DNA of 64,000 bases from Gemmatimonadota bacterium (GTDB taxonomy: Bacteria; Latescibacterota; UBA2968; UBA8231). The DNA is taken from assembly GCA_009840005.1 (NCBI GenBank), contig VXOR01000033.1, positions 3,134-67,133 on the forward strand, written 5' to 3'. Shown here piece after piece: positions 17,205-26,140 of this stretch. The notes beneath the pieces were generated by a model. It was not told the DNA's origin. It was given only the letters and a program-made list of their open reading frames with translations, and searched no databases. The translations under genes and the position numbers were made by a program. Each line of letters begins with the position of its first letter. Position 1 is the stretch's first letter.

Positions 17205-18455
17205 CTACTCAACCCTTCTAAACGTCCCTCCGTCCTGCACGGCTTCGTAAATCTGGGCGAACTCACGGCTGCCGTCATCTTCGACGGGGAGGCATTCGGA
17301 CCCGCTTTCGCAGACGGGCATGGCGTCGCGGGGGTACTCGTTGTGGAGGTCTTGCTTGGAGCAGCCGTAGTAGGTGACTTCGCCGTTGGCGCGGGCGTAG
17401 CGATAGACGTGGTGGGGCGGATCGACCCAACTGTAATCCACGCGATATTGCTCTATGGCTTGGAGGTCAATCTCGATGCCGAGGCCGGGTTGTTCTGGAA
17501 CTCGGTAGTAGCCGCCGCGCAGCTCGATGGGATCGGCCAAAAGCTGGCTCTCCCAGATGTTCATGCAGGTAATGGCCGGCCACTTGCTCTGGGGGCAGAC
17601 TGCGCCCAAGTGGGCGGCCCACGTGGTGGTGATGCCCGTGCCGACGAGCTGGAGCCAAAAGGGTTTGTTGGCCACGTCGGCGACCGCGGACTGCTGCGCG
17701 ATGCCGTGGGCACCAGCGCAGACGACAAAGCCATCGGCGACATCTTCTTGCAGGGTGGTGAGAATCGGCGGCGAGCCGTAGTGCATGGCCAGCGGGCGGC
17801 GGATGTGGTTGCGGATCTGGGCGTTGCCGGCCACATCGGATTGGGGGATCGGCGTCTCAATCATGGCCACCTGTGGGTATTGCTCCAAGGTTGATAAAAA
17901 CTCGACCGCACTGGCGGCGTTGGCGAGCGTGCCATTGAAGTCCAAGTCGAGCTTGAACTGCGGGGGAACGACCTCGACGATAGCTTGGATGCAGGCGTGC
18001 AGGTCGTACCATGTTCGCGCCTTGAGCTTGGCGGTGGTATAGCCTTGGGCGACGGCGTCGGCGCACTGACGCGCCCAGTCGGCGGCTGGCATGTCCATCG
18101 CCCACCACGACAGCGGGCACCAGGTGCGGACCTTGGTGCCCAAAAGGCGATACGCGGGGGCACCTAAGACCTTGCCCACTGCGTCGAAAAGTGCCTGCTG
18201 GACCCCGGCCCCCAGCGCATCTTCCCACAGCAAATCGCCGACAGCGCGGCCGACGATGCGGTCTTCGATGTCTTCGGGGACTTTGGCCCATGTGTAGTTG
18301 GGGATGGTCTCGCCCCAGCCGATGGTGCCGTCGGCGAGGGTGATCTTGCAGAGTTGGACGATGCGCTAATGCGGCAGCCAGTACTGCATGTGCTGATTGG
18401 TGTGGTCGGTAAACGGAACGTCTAAGTGGATTAGCTCGACGGATTGGACTTGCAT
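17205..18455 (-). pseudogene. Mandelate racemase/muconate lactonizing enzyme family gene with in-frame amber
   Basis: A strong site (AAAAGGAGCCCCCA) precedes an ATG at 18455; the frame MQVQSVELIHLDVPFTDHTN runs to QYWLPH and meets TAG at 18366-18368 (codon 30). The same frame then continues without a stop to 17205: RIVQLCKITLADGTIGWGET, the KLK motif of the second strand in TTAKLKAR, metal-site regions LDLDFNG and MIETPIPQ, and NIWESQLLADP. Intact length would be 416 residues. TAG could be a mutated Trp codon (TGG), as Trp would fit PH-x-RIV. A TTG at codon 75 is the next possible start but would lose the capping domain. Probably a recent nonsense mutation. Confidence 0.75.
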
Positions 18456-18514
18456 TGGGGGCTCCTTTTGGAAGTGGTGGGGTGGCGCACTTAAACCACA
18501 ACTTACTTATTGTA

Positions 18515-18660
18515 CTGATGTTACGCACAGGCTCCTAGGTATGGGATGCTTCGCTGCGCTCAGCATGACAAGGGCTGGTTTGCTGCTTGACTGTGTCATG
18601 CTGAGCGCAGCGAAGCGGAGTCGAAGCATCTATTACCTCGATGCCTATGCGTAACATCAG
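18515..18660. mobile_element. MITE element A2 with perfect inverted ends and target duplication
   Basis: 146 bp bounded by CTGATGTTACGCA and TGCGTAACATCAG, a perfect 13 bp inverted pair. It is flanked by TTATTGTA on both sides (18507-18514 and 18661-18668), an 8 bp target duplication. The core has the family A hairpin (GATGCTTCGCTGCGCTCAGC / GCTGAGCGCAGCGAAGC with a CATGACA/TGTCATG pair). No coding capacity. Confidence 0.9.
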
Positions 18661-18697
18661 TTATTGTACCTAAATCAACTCATCTAAGGAAATTCTT

Positions 18698-18916
18698 ATG
18701 ACTTCATATACGGACCAACAAGCACTCATTCAACAGGTGCTTTACAAGCTCCAATTACTGCCGCCGGAACGCCTTGCCACGGTTGAGGATTTCATCGATT
18801 TCCTCTACCAAAAAGATCGGGAGCGGGAACTAATTCAGGCTACATTAAGAACCGCTGAGGCCAGCTTTAATAGAGTCTGGGATAATTTAGAAGATGCAGA
18901 CTACGACAACCTATAG
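18698..18916 (+). CDS. Antitoxin of a type II toxin-antitoxin pair
   Basis: 72 residues after AAGGAAATTCTT. The N-terminal part reads QQVLYKLQLLPPERLATVED and FIDFLYQKDRERE, a short helical domain like DUF2281-type antitoxins; the C-terminal tail (NRVWDNLEDADYDNL) is acidic, suited to wrapping a basic toxin. It overlaps the toxin start by 23 bases. The pair sits directly after MITE A2, so its promoter must lie in or next to the element. Confidence 0.75.
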   Translation: MTSYTDQQALIQQVLYKLQLLPPERLATVEDFIDFLYQKDRERELIQATLRTAEASFNRVWDNLEDADYDNL

Positions 18917-19241
18917 CTTCGGCGACATCGTCTTGGTGCCGTTCCCTTTTACCGATCAAACTAGCCATAAAAAACGCCCAGCAACTATTATCAGTACATC
19001 TGCTTATAATGCCGCCAAACCGGATGTTGTCATTATGGCCGTTACAAGCCGAGTTGAATCCGTGCAAACACTGGGAGAATGCTCGATAGGCGACTGGCGG
19101 CAAGCCGGACTGCTCAAACCTTCGGTCGTAAAGCCGGTAATCACTACCATCGAAAAAGGGTTGGTCATTAAAAAGTTGGGTCAACTTCAACCGGCAGACC
19201 AAGACCAACTCCGGCAGATAGTCAAAACTATTATTGGCTAA
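18894..19241 (+). CDS. MazF/PemK-family endoribonuclease toxin
   Basis: 115 residues: FGDIVLVPFPFTDQTSHKKR, PATIISTSAYNAAKPDVVIM and the ending KLGQLQPADQDQLRQIVKTI. This is the PemK/MazF beta-barrel family, which cleaves mRNA at short motifs and halts growth when its antitoxin decays. The conserved GDIV, F(T/S)D and K-R-P elements are intact. Translationally coupled to the preceding antitoxin. Confidence 0.87.
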   Translation: MQTTTTYSFGDIVLVPFPFTDQTSHKKRPATIISTSAYNAAKPDVVIMAVTSRVESVQTLGECSIGDWRQAGLLKPSVVKPVITTIEKGLVIKKLGQLQPADQDQLRQIVKTIIG

Positions 19242-19321
19242 TTTTTTGCCAAGAGCTACTGGGCGAGAAGTATCGCTCGGGCAGGCTCCTAAGCACAACG
19301 TCAGTGCATTATATTTCCCGC

Positions 19322-21448
19322 ATGGAAATTCGCCAATTCGCCGAGCGGGTGCTCTTCGGCACGCGCTGGGAAGACAAGCTGGTTGTCCTCGACCGCTACG
19401 AGGACCGTGCGCCCGGTGCGGGGATTGCGACCCCTAGTGCGCCGGGCCGTCCGCCCGGTTTGGGGCTGGACGAGTGGCACCACCGGGAAAAGCTCCGCTT
19501 CCGCGACGTGCGCCACTTCCACAGCGAAAAAGAGCGCGGGCTGGTCTTGCACTTTTTTGCCAACCACGAGTTGCTCGCCTTGGAGCTGATGGCACTGGCC
19601 TTGCTCAAGTTCCCACAGGCCCCGGAGAAGTTTCGCCGCGGCTTGGTGCAGACGCTCAGAGACGAGCAGGAGCACGTGCGGCTCTACCAGCAGCGGATGC
19701 AGGAGATTGGGGTGCAATTTGGCGAGATCCCGGTCGGCGATTTTTTCTGGAAGGCCATCGGGCCGATGGAGACCCCGATGGATTTTGTAACGGGCTTGAG
19801 CCTGACCCTCGAACAGGCCAATCTCGACTACGCGCGGCACTACGCCGAGGTCTATCGGCAATTGGACGACCCGGAGACTGCGGCGATTCTGGAGCGGATC
19901 TACCGCGACGAAATCGGCCACGTCAAACACGGGCTAACTTGGTTTAGGCGCTGGCAGGAGGCCGAACTGAGCGAGTGGGACGCCTATCGTCAGGCGCTGC
20001 GCTTTCCGCTGGGGCCGGCGCGGGCCAAGGGCATTGGCTTCAATCGCGCGGGTCGGCTTCAGGCGGGGCTTTCTGCGGACTATATCGACGAAATGGAGCT
20101 GTTCTCGCAGTCGCGGGGGCGCTGTCCGGCTGTGTACTGGTTCAATGCCAATTGCGAGGAGCAGGTGGCGTTGGGGCGGCCGGGTTTAACGCCATCGCAG
20201 CGGGTGGCTGAGTTGGAAGCTGACTTCCAGGCGCTGCCCTTGCTGCTGTGCGTCCGCGACGACGTGGTGCTTTTGCGCGAGAAGCCTTCGCCGACTTTTC
20301 TGCGGCGGATGCAGGGGTTGGGCTTTGCGATTCCGGAGTTCGTCGAATGTAGTGCGGACGGCCTCGCGGCGCTTGCCGAGCGCAAGGTCAACGCGCTCAG
20401 GCCCTGGGGCTGGAGTCCTGACAGCGCCGAGTTGTTTGCGCCGTTGGTCGCGGGCTTGCCTCGCGGTGGAGAAGGGCCTTGCTGGAACGCGGCGGTTCGG
20501 CAGCTCTACGCCAAGTCGTGGAGCGCGGCGCGGCTGGGCGAATTTCTCGCGGCGCACGAGGTCGATTATCTCTGCGGGACGGATGTAGTCGGCACGGCTT
20601 GCGAGGCGACAGACCAAGTCTTGGCGGAGATGGAGCGCTTGGCGGAGGCGGGTTTTGACGCGGTAGTCGTCAAGGCCATCTACGGCTCTTCGGGGCGCGG
20701 GCAAATCCATTGCCGTGGAGGACAACTGCGCGCAGAGCAGCGCGGTCGCTTGGAGAATATTTTGCGGCAGCAAGGCCAAGTCGTAGTAGAGCCGTGGCTC
20801 GACAAGGTGGTGGATCTGTCGCTGCATTTTGACGTGGGAGTCGAGGGTACGGCGGTGGCTGGCTGGACGCGATTTTTCACTGATGGACGTGGACGAGGGC
20901 AGTATCGCGGCTCGTTTGTCGGCTCGCTTACCGCTGGACTCGACGAGGAAGTGAAGCGGTTTCTCTACGGCGATGGACGCGATGCCCGCCGCTTGCCGAA
21001 GTTGGGCGAACAGCTTGCCGAATGGCTCGCCGAGCCGTTGCGCGCTGCTGGTTATCAGGGGCCGGTCGGCGTGGATGCCATGGTGTACCGCGACCGCGAC
21101 CGTTTGCGGCTAAAGCCGATTGTGGAGGTCAATCCGCGCACGACGATGGGGCGGGTGGCGCTCAAGTTGCAACAGGCAGTTAATTCAGCGCGCACGGCCC
21201 TGTGGCTGGTGCTTAGTCGCCGCGAGGTGGTAGCGGCTGGGTTTGCCGACTTGGCTGAATGTGCCGCTGCGCTGGAGGCCGCGCATCCGGCCCGGCTGAT
21301 GCCTGATGGCAAGCAGTTGAGCGGTGGGGTGCTTTTCACGACTGATCCGGCGCAGGCCCGTTCTTTCGCCACCGTGCTGCTGGTCGGTGAGTCGCTGGCT
21401 GAGTGTGAGGGGTACTTGCGAGAAGTGGGGCTGGAGTTGGCGCGTTAG
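19322..21448 (+). CDS. DUF455 ferritin-like domain fused to ATP-grasp domain
   Basis: 708 residues from the ATG at 19322 (a GTG lies six codons upstream). Residues about 1-255 are a DUF455-type ferritin-like domain with helix ligands FFANHELLALELMALAL, RDEQEHVRLYQQRM and YRDEIGHVKHGL (ExxH pairs), expected to hold a di-metal centre. Residues about 400-620 form an ATP-grasp domain: AGFDAVVVKAIYGSSGRGQI, VVVEPWLDKVVDLS and the metal-binding end IVEVNPRTTMGRVALKL. DUF455 proteins usually stand alone. ATP-grasp enzymes ligate carboxylates to amines through acyl phosphates. A coupled oxidation and ligation on one substrate, such as a peptide or natural product, is inferred. It converges with 21445-23205, overlapping by a few bases. 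Confidence 0.82.
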   Translation: MEIRQFAERVLFGTRWEDKLVVLDRYEDRAPGAGIATPSAPGRPPGLGLDEWHHREKLRFRDVRHFHSEKERGLVLHFFANHELLALELMALALLKFPQAPEKFRRGLVQTLRDEQEHVRLYQQRMQEIGVQFGEIPVGDFFWKAIGPMETPMDFVTGLSLTLEQANLDYARHYAEVYRQLDDPETAAILERIYRDEIGHVKHGLTWFRRWQEAELSEWDAYRQALRFPLGPARAKGIGFNRAGRLQAGLSADYIDEMELFSQSRGRCPAVYWFNANCEEQVALGRPGLTPSQRVAELEADFQALPLLLCVRDDVVLLREKPSPTFLRRMQGLGFAIPEFVECSADGLAALAERKVNALRPWGWSPDSAELFAPLVAGLPRGGEGPCWNAAVRQLYAKSWSAARLGEFLAAHEVDYLCGTDVVGTACEATDQVLAEMERLAEAGFDAVVVKAIYGSSGRGQIHCRGGQLRAEQRGRLENILRQQGQVVVEPWLDKVVDLSLHFDVGVEGTAVAGWTRFFTDGRGRGQYRGSFVGSLTAGLDEEVKRFLYGDGRDARRLPKLGEQLAEWLAEPLRAAGYQGPVGVDAMVYRDRDRLRLKPIVEVNPRTTMGRVALKLQQAVNSARTALWLVLSRREVVAAGFADLAECAAALEAAHPARLMPDGKQLSGGVLFTTDPAQARSFATVLLVGESLAECEGYLREVGLELAR

Positions 21449-23205
21449 CCCTCAGCGTCGCCCACTGCCTCGTAAGCCACCAGCTCCCAACCGTGAAACA
21501 CCATCGCCAAGCCAAGGTGCTGCACCGACGGGTAGCGGCGCGGCAAGGACGAGTCCGCTAAGTAGGAGCGCAACTGAAGCACGGCCTCTTGCACCTTGTC
21601 CGCCACTAGGGATTCGTCGAGGGCCTCGCTTCGTTTCAGGTACTTGAGTTCGAGTACGTAGCCGTACCTCATGTCGGAGTATTGGGCGACGAATGGCTCT
21701 AGGTAGAGATCGGCGTAGCCCTTGTTCAGTTCGTATTCCGAGTGCAGCAGAAACTGATCGATCATGCTGAAGTGAGCCGCGACAAAGCCGTGGACCACCT
21801 TTTCGCCGTCAATGTAGTCGCGGATCCCGGTTTGTTCAGCGAGGGCATCGCGCAAAAAGTCCAACACGGGTTGCCAAGCCCCCTCATAGGCCATCTGCCG
21901 CATCAGGCGAGAGAAGGTGTACACATCGACGGAAAACACCCCTACATCATCGTACGCATCGCGCAGGTAGCCGTACATCAGTCGCTTGACTGTTTGATTG
22001 GGAATGCCCAACCGGGGGACGCCGTATGACACGTCGCGAATGCTGAGTAGGCCGAAGTAATGCAGCAGCGACAGGAAGTTTTCGCGCCGGTCCAGCCGGT
22101 CCAAGGGGAAACTGAGTTGGATGTTGCTTTCGGCGGTCTGCTCGCCGATGATGTGACGCAGCAGGTCGAAGTTGCCGTTGAGTTGTCGGTTGACCGTCAG
22201 CAGGTGGCGCAACTTGCCGTAGTCGATGCGGACATTGGTGTCGATCAATTCGTCCGGCATCCCTCTGTTAGGTATGGACTCATCGAGGAAATAGAGCACC
22301 ATGTCGGTGTTGTAGAGATCGCCTTGGGCACTCTTGGCGAACCGATAGCCGTTGTACCACTCCCGCATCACCGCCAGCGCGGCTTCGACCTCCTGATTGA
22401 ACACGCCGTAGTCGCGGTACATCTCTAGCAGATTGCGCACCTCCTCCTCGGTGAAGCCGAGCATGTCGTTGAACTCCGAGTGCAAGCTAATGTTCTTGCC
22501 GATGTTGAAGCCGCTGGTGACGTCGTCCATGGTGATCGGCGATACGCCGGTGATGAACATGCGCTCCAAGCCACCGCCGCTCTGTCCGGCTCCGTCCTTG
22601 AGCGTGGCGAAAAAGTTGCGATAAAAGCCGCCGCCGTGAGTGAAGGACTGATACGCTTCTGTCCCGTGATAGGCCAGCACCGTGTTGGCGAAGTTGTCGT
22701 ACTCGTCGATGAGCACGTACAGCGGAATGCCTTGATCGCCCGCATACAAGAACAACTCGCTGAGCTTGGCGTCGATGGAGGGCAGGGAGAGGATGCGCTC
22801 CACTTGCTTTTCGGGAAACAGATCCCGATTGCGCTCTAGCGCGTGGCGGACAATCAAGTGGCAGTAGGTTTCAAAACGCTCCCGCAGGGTTTCCAAGGTG
22901 TCGTCAAACGCCGAAAAGTTGAAGCGCAACACGACGTAGCGATGGCGGTTGTCGGTCGGCTGCCGCCCCAAGTGGGTGCCGCCGAAGACGGCCTCAAAAG
23001 CGTCGGCGCGGTTGCGTTCATAGTAGTTGTCCAGCAGGGACACCCAGCAGGATTTGCCAAAGCGACGCGGGCGAATCAGAAATACGTAGCGCTCCTCTTC
23101 GAGTGCGTGAACAAATCGAGTTTTATCGACGTAGAGGCGGTTTTCTAACCGAATGGCCTTGAAATCGGCCCAACCGTAGGGGATGCGGGGGTAGGATGCC
23201 GGCAT
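21445..23205 (-). CDS. AAA-ATPase-like protein with PD-(D/E)XK nuclease domain (PF09820/PF08011 type)
   Basis: 586 residues starting MPASYPRIPYGWADFKAIR after AGGAG; the frame extends 16 codons further upstream. Residues about 20-290 are the AAA-ATPase-like domain: YVDKTRFVHALE, a degenerate P-loop IRPRRFGKSCWVSLLDNYYE, a Walker B-like YVLIDEYDNFANT and FITGVSPITMDD. The C-terminus has a nuclease-like core, EYELNKGYADLYLEPFV and YGYVLELKYLK (D...ExK). This family is expanded in Bacteroidetes and some other phyla; function is unknown, and a role in DNA defence or mobility has been suggested by its domains. It overlaps the convergent stop of the DUF455 gene. Confidence 0.85.
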   Translation of the reverse strand: MPASYPRIPYGWADFKAIRLENRLYVDKTRFVHALEEERYVFLIRPRRFGKSCWVSLLDNYYERNRADAFEAVFGGTHLGRQPTDNRHRYVVLRFNFSAFDDTLETLRERFETYCHLIVRHALERNRDLFPEKQVERILSLPSIDAKLSELFLYAGDQGIPLYVLIDEYDNFANTVLAYHGTEAYQSFTHGGGFYRNFFATLKDGAGQSGGGLERMFITGVSPITMDDVTSGFNIGKNISLHSEFNDMLGFTEEEVRNLLEMYRDYGVFNQEVEAALAVMREWYNGYRFAKSAQGDLYNTDMVLYFLDESIPNRGMPDELIDTNVRIDYGKLRHLLTVNRQLNGNFDLLRHIIGEQTAESNIQLSFPLDRLDRRENFLSLLHYFGLLSIRDVSYGVPRLGIPNQTVKRLMYGYLRDAYDDVGVFSVDVYTFSRLMRQMAYEGAWQPVLDFLRDALAEQTGIRDYIDGEKVVHGFVAAHFSMIDQFLLHSEYELNKGYADLYLEPFVAQYSDMRYGYVLELKYLKRSEALDESLVADKVQEAVLQLRSYLADSSLPRRYPSVQHLGLAMVFHGWELVAYEAVGDAEG

Positions 23206-23297
23206 GACGACTCCTAAAGCGAAGGAACAAGACTGAGCGTAACGATTGAGCAAAACAAGCGCAACGCGCTCACGTGTACTGACATATCTGACAAAAA

Positions 23298-23708
23298 TCA
23301 GCGATCCGCCAACAGTTCCTCTATCTCAGGCGGAAAGCCGCGCTGTCCGTCGCGGTTGAGGCTGGTGCCGATGAGGCGACCGTGCAGTACGTGTGCGCCG
23401 TCGGCTTCTCTGAAGATATCTTGGACAAAGCAAAAGCGCAGGCGGCTCTCCCGCTCTACGCGCAGCTCGACTGTGAAGCGGTCTCCGCTGCGGAGGGGAG
23501 TCTTGTAGTCGATTTCGGCGCGGGTGAGGACCAAGTCGTGGCCCTGTTCGTGGAAGCGGGCAAAGCTGAGGCCGAGGCTTTGCAGATACTGGTGGCGGGC
23601 GTGTTCGAGGTAGTGTTGGTAGATCGCGTTGTTGACAATGCCTTGGAGGTCGCATTCGTAGTCGCGGACGTCTAGGGTGAGCGTGAAGTCGGGAGGTTGT
23701 GCTGGCAT
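23298..23708 (-). CDS. Acyl-CoA thioesterase (4-hydroxybenzoyl-CoA thioesterase/YbgC family)
   Basis: 136 residues, a single hot-dog domain. The active-site segment is VRDYECDLQGIVNNAIYQHY, with Asp (position of the catalytic DxxG in YbgC) and the helix LEHARHQYLQSLGLS; then YKTPLRSGDRFTVELRV. Hydrolyses short acyl-CoA or acyl-ACP thioesters in the cytoplasm. It precedes, divergently, the UxuA-like gene. No operon partner. Confidence 0.88.
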   Translation of the reverse strand: MPAQPPDFTLTLDVRDYECDLQGIVNNAIYQHYLEHARHQYLQSLGLSFARFHEQGHDLVLTRAEIDYKTPLRSGDRFTVELRVERESRLRFCFVQDIFREADGAHVLHGRLIGTSLNRDGQRGFPPEIEELLADR

Positions 23709-23798
23709 GTTTTATGATCCTATGGGCAAGAGTGGCGGCGCTGCTTGTTGGATTGAGGGGACTTGGCTATTTTGTGCCCCGCAAAAGGAGGGCAAACG

Positions 23799-24761
23799 AT
23801 GTTCAAAATATCCGTTTGGCACGGCGATCTGTCGGAATCGTACCTGCGCTACGTCACCCAACTTGGGGTCGATTGCTTGGACTTTGGCGCGGGCGATTAC
23901 TTCCCCGGGGTCAAAGAGCAGGGCTATCCCGACTTGGACGCCGTGATAAAAATAAGAAAAAAAATTCGTTCTTGGGGGCTGGACTTCAACCGCGTGACTC
24001 TGCCGGACATAACTGAAAAGTTCATGTCTGGGGAGGACGGCTGCGAGAAGGAGTTGGAAAACGCAGCCGCGGCGCTGGAAGTTTTTGCTGAGGCCGGTGC
24101 GCCCATTGCGCGGCAGCGATTCCACGGGGATGTGTTCCCCTGGATGCTCCACCGCTGGAACTCGCCAAGGCGCGGTGGCTATCACTACCGGGCCGAGAGC
24201 CGCAGCTTGGCCAAGAGCGACGAGGGGCCGCCTTCGCTAGAACAGCTCGATGCTTGGTGGGTGCGCTTTTGCACGGTGTACGAGCGCTTGGTGCCCATTG
24301 CCGAAGATCGCGACATCAAGCTGGCGATCCATCCGTCGGACTCGCCGCTGCCGGATACGCCGCTGGGTGGCTTGGGTTTTCACAAGGTCATCGACGCCTT
24401 CCCCAGCCGCCAAGTTGGATACCTCTACTGCTGTGGCACCCGCGCCGAGGCCGGGGGTTTGCCCTTAGTGCTCGACGAGGTTCACAACTACGGGCGCAAA
24501 GGCCGAATCTTCATGGTGCATTTGCGCAATGTGCGCGGGAGCTTGGCCACGGCCGGGGGATTTGAGGAAACCCTGCTCGACGACGGCGACATGAACATGG
24601 CCAAAATTTTGCTGGAACTGGACCGGGTGGGTTTCGACGGGTGTATTAATCCCGACCACATACCGGCGCTAGAAGGGGACGAAGGGGCATTGACGCGGGG
24701 GTTGGCGTACTCGGTGGGGTACATCAAGGCGTTGTTTGCCGCGTTGGCGGCGGTTAAGTAG
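23799..24761 (+). CDS. UxuA-like mannonate dehydratase/TIM-barrel sugar isomerase
   Basis: 320 residues from the ATG after AAAAGGAGGGCAAACG. TIM barrel of the mannonate dehydratase/xylose isomerase-like class: ISVWHGDLSESYLRYVTQLG, LAIHPSDSPLPDTPLGGLGF, the Cys-containing YLYCCGTRAEAGG, IFMVHLRNVRGSL, LLDDGDMNMAKIL and INPDHIPAL. The HPSDSP, Cys, HLRNV and DxDM positions match the metal and substrate ligands of UxuA, which dehydrates D-mannonate to 2-keto-3-deoxygluconate. It is shorter than E. coli UxuA (about 390) and may act on another sugar acid. Confidence 0.72.
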   Translation: MFKISVWHGDLSESYLRYVTQLGVDCLDFGAGDYFPGVKEQGYPDLDAVIKIRKKIRSWGLDFNRVTLPDITEKFMSGEDGCEKELENAAAALEVFAEAGAPIARQRFHGDVFPWMLHRWNSPRRGGYHYRAESRSLAKSDEGPPSLEQLDAWWVRFCTVYERLVPIAEDRDIKLAIHPSDSPLPDTPLGGLGFHKVIDAFPSRQVGYLYCCGTRAEAGGLPLVLDEVHNYGRKGRIFMVHLRNVRGSLATAGGFEETLLDDGDMNMAKILLELDRVGFDGCINPDHIPALEGDEGALTRGLAYSVGYIKALFAALAAVK

Positions 24762-24765
24762 TGGG

Positions 24766-24914
24766 CTAAGTACACGGGTGGTTTGAGATGCTTCGCTTCG
24801 CTCAGCATGACAAGTGGGCGCGTTGTTTCACCGTGTCATGCTGAGCGGAGCGAAGCGGAGTCGAAGCATCTTAGACCTCGATGTCCATGTATAACGTTAC
24901 TGTCGCGTACTAAG
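24766..24914. mobile_element. MITE-like element A3
   Basis: Starts CTAAGTACACGGG and ends TTACTGTCGCGTACTAAG, the second end type of family A. The core is the common hairpin (GAGATGCTTCGCTTCGCTCA and GTCGAAGCATC with CAGCATGACA / TGTCATGCTG). No convincing target duplication. It separates the UxuA-like gene from 24928. Confidence 0.75.
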
Positions 24915-24927
24915 GTAGGAAAATAAA

Positions 24928-26121
24928 ATGAGCAAAAAGAAAATCGCGGCGATCATCACCGAATACCGCCCCAGGTCGCACGCCGACGTGATCGTCTCCA
25001 AATTCCTCAAGGGATTTCCCACGGACGAGGGCTTGTGCGCGCCGAGGGTCGAGATCGCGTCTATGTACATTGACCAGTTTCCCGAAAACGACATGGGACG
25101 GGCGATGGCCCAAGAGCACGAGGTGCCGATTTTTAACAGCATCTCAGCGGCGCTGTGTCTGGGGGGACGGGAGTTGGCGGTGGATGGGGTGCTGTCCATT
25201 GGCGAGCACGGGGATTACGCTTGGAACGAGAAGGAGCAGCAACTCTATCCGCGGCGCTACTTTATGGAGCAAATATGCGGGGTGATGGCGACGTCGAAGC
25301 GGGGGGTGCCGGTGTTCAATGACAAGCACTTGTCCTATAGCTGGACCGATGCGCTGTGGATGTACCAGCGGGCACAGGCGGTGGGAGCGGCGTTTATGGG
25401 CGGGTCTTCGCTGCCCGTGTGTTGGCGGCAGCCCTGGGTCGAGCACGAGTTGGGGGCCCCGGTGGAGGAGGCGGTGGCGATTGGGTTTTCCGGGTTGGAT
25501 ATCTACGGGTTCCACACGCTCGAAGTGCTCCAGTGCATGGTCGAGCGGCGGCGAGGCGGTGAGACAGGGGTGGCGGCGGTGACTTGTCTGGAGGGAGAGG
25601 CTGTGTGGCGGGCCGCGGATGAGGGGTTGTGGTCACGGGAACTAGCAGAGGCCGCCTGCGCGACTATTGTCGATAAGCCCGAGGGGACGATGGAGGAGCA
25701 CTGCCAAAATCCGGCGCTCTTTGCGGTGGAATACAAAGACGGCTTGCGAGGGGCCGTGCTGATGCTCAACGGCTATGTCCACGATTTGGCGTACGCGGCG
25801 CGGGTCGGCGGCCAAGTGCAAGCCTGCGAGTTCCACGCCCAAGGACACGGCGGGCTGGAAGGGGCGTACGCGCATTTTAGCTATCTGTCGCTCAATGTCG
25901 AAGAGATGTTCCTGAGCGGCGAGGCCCAGTATCCGGTCGAGCGCACCCTGTTGACCAGCGGCGTTCTTGAAGCGGCGCTGACGTCGCGCTACGAGGGGTA
26001 CAAGCGGCTGGAGACGCCGTGGTTGGACTTGGAATACCAGTCGTACGATGCGTTCCGCTGGCGACCGACTGGACCGCGGCCGACTGGAGCCTGTCTGGAC
26101 CCGTGGCCGCCGAGGGCGTGA
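24928..26121 (+). CDS. Conserved hypothetical protein of sugar-catabolic clusters
   Basis: 397 residues, start after AGGTAGGAAAATAAA. Opening KKKIAAIITEYRPRSHADVI, then VSKFLKGFPTDEGLCAPRVE, GRAMAQEHEVPIFNSISAAL and LCLGGRELAVDGVLSIGEHG look like a Rossmann-type fold without a clear GxGxxG. Later EHELGAPVEEAVAIGFSGLD and HFSYLSLNVEEMFLSGEAQY. I recognise no named family, though its length, Rossmann-like order and neighbours suggest a Gfo/Idh-related or substrate-binding enzyme. Seven bases between its stop and the Shine-Dalgarno of the GlnE-like gene suggest co-transcription. Confidence 0.6.
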   Translation: MSKKKIAAIITEYRPRSHADVIVSKFLKGFPTDEGLCAPRVEIASMYIDQFPENDMGRAMAQEHEVPIFNSISAALCLGGRELAVDGVLSIGEHGDYAWNEKEQQLYPRRYFMEQICGVMATSKRGVPVFNDKHLSYSWTDALWMYQRAQAVGAAFMGGSSLPVCWRQPWVEHELGAPVEEAVAIGFSGLDIYGFHTLEVLQCMVERRRGGETGVAAVTCLEGEAVWRAADEGLWSRELAEAACATIVDKPEGTMEEHCQNPALFAVEYKDGLRGAVLMLNGYVHDLAYAARVGGQVQACEFHAQGHGGLEGAYAHFSYLSLNVEEMFLSGEAQYPVERTLLTSGVLEAALTSRYEGYKRLETPWLDLEYQSYDAFRWRPTGPRPTGACLDPWPPRA

Positions 26122-26140
26122 GCATTAAAGGAGGCTCTTG

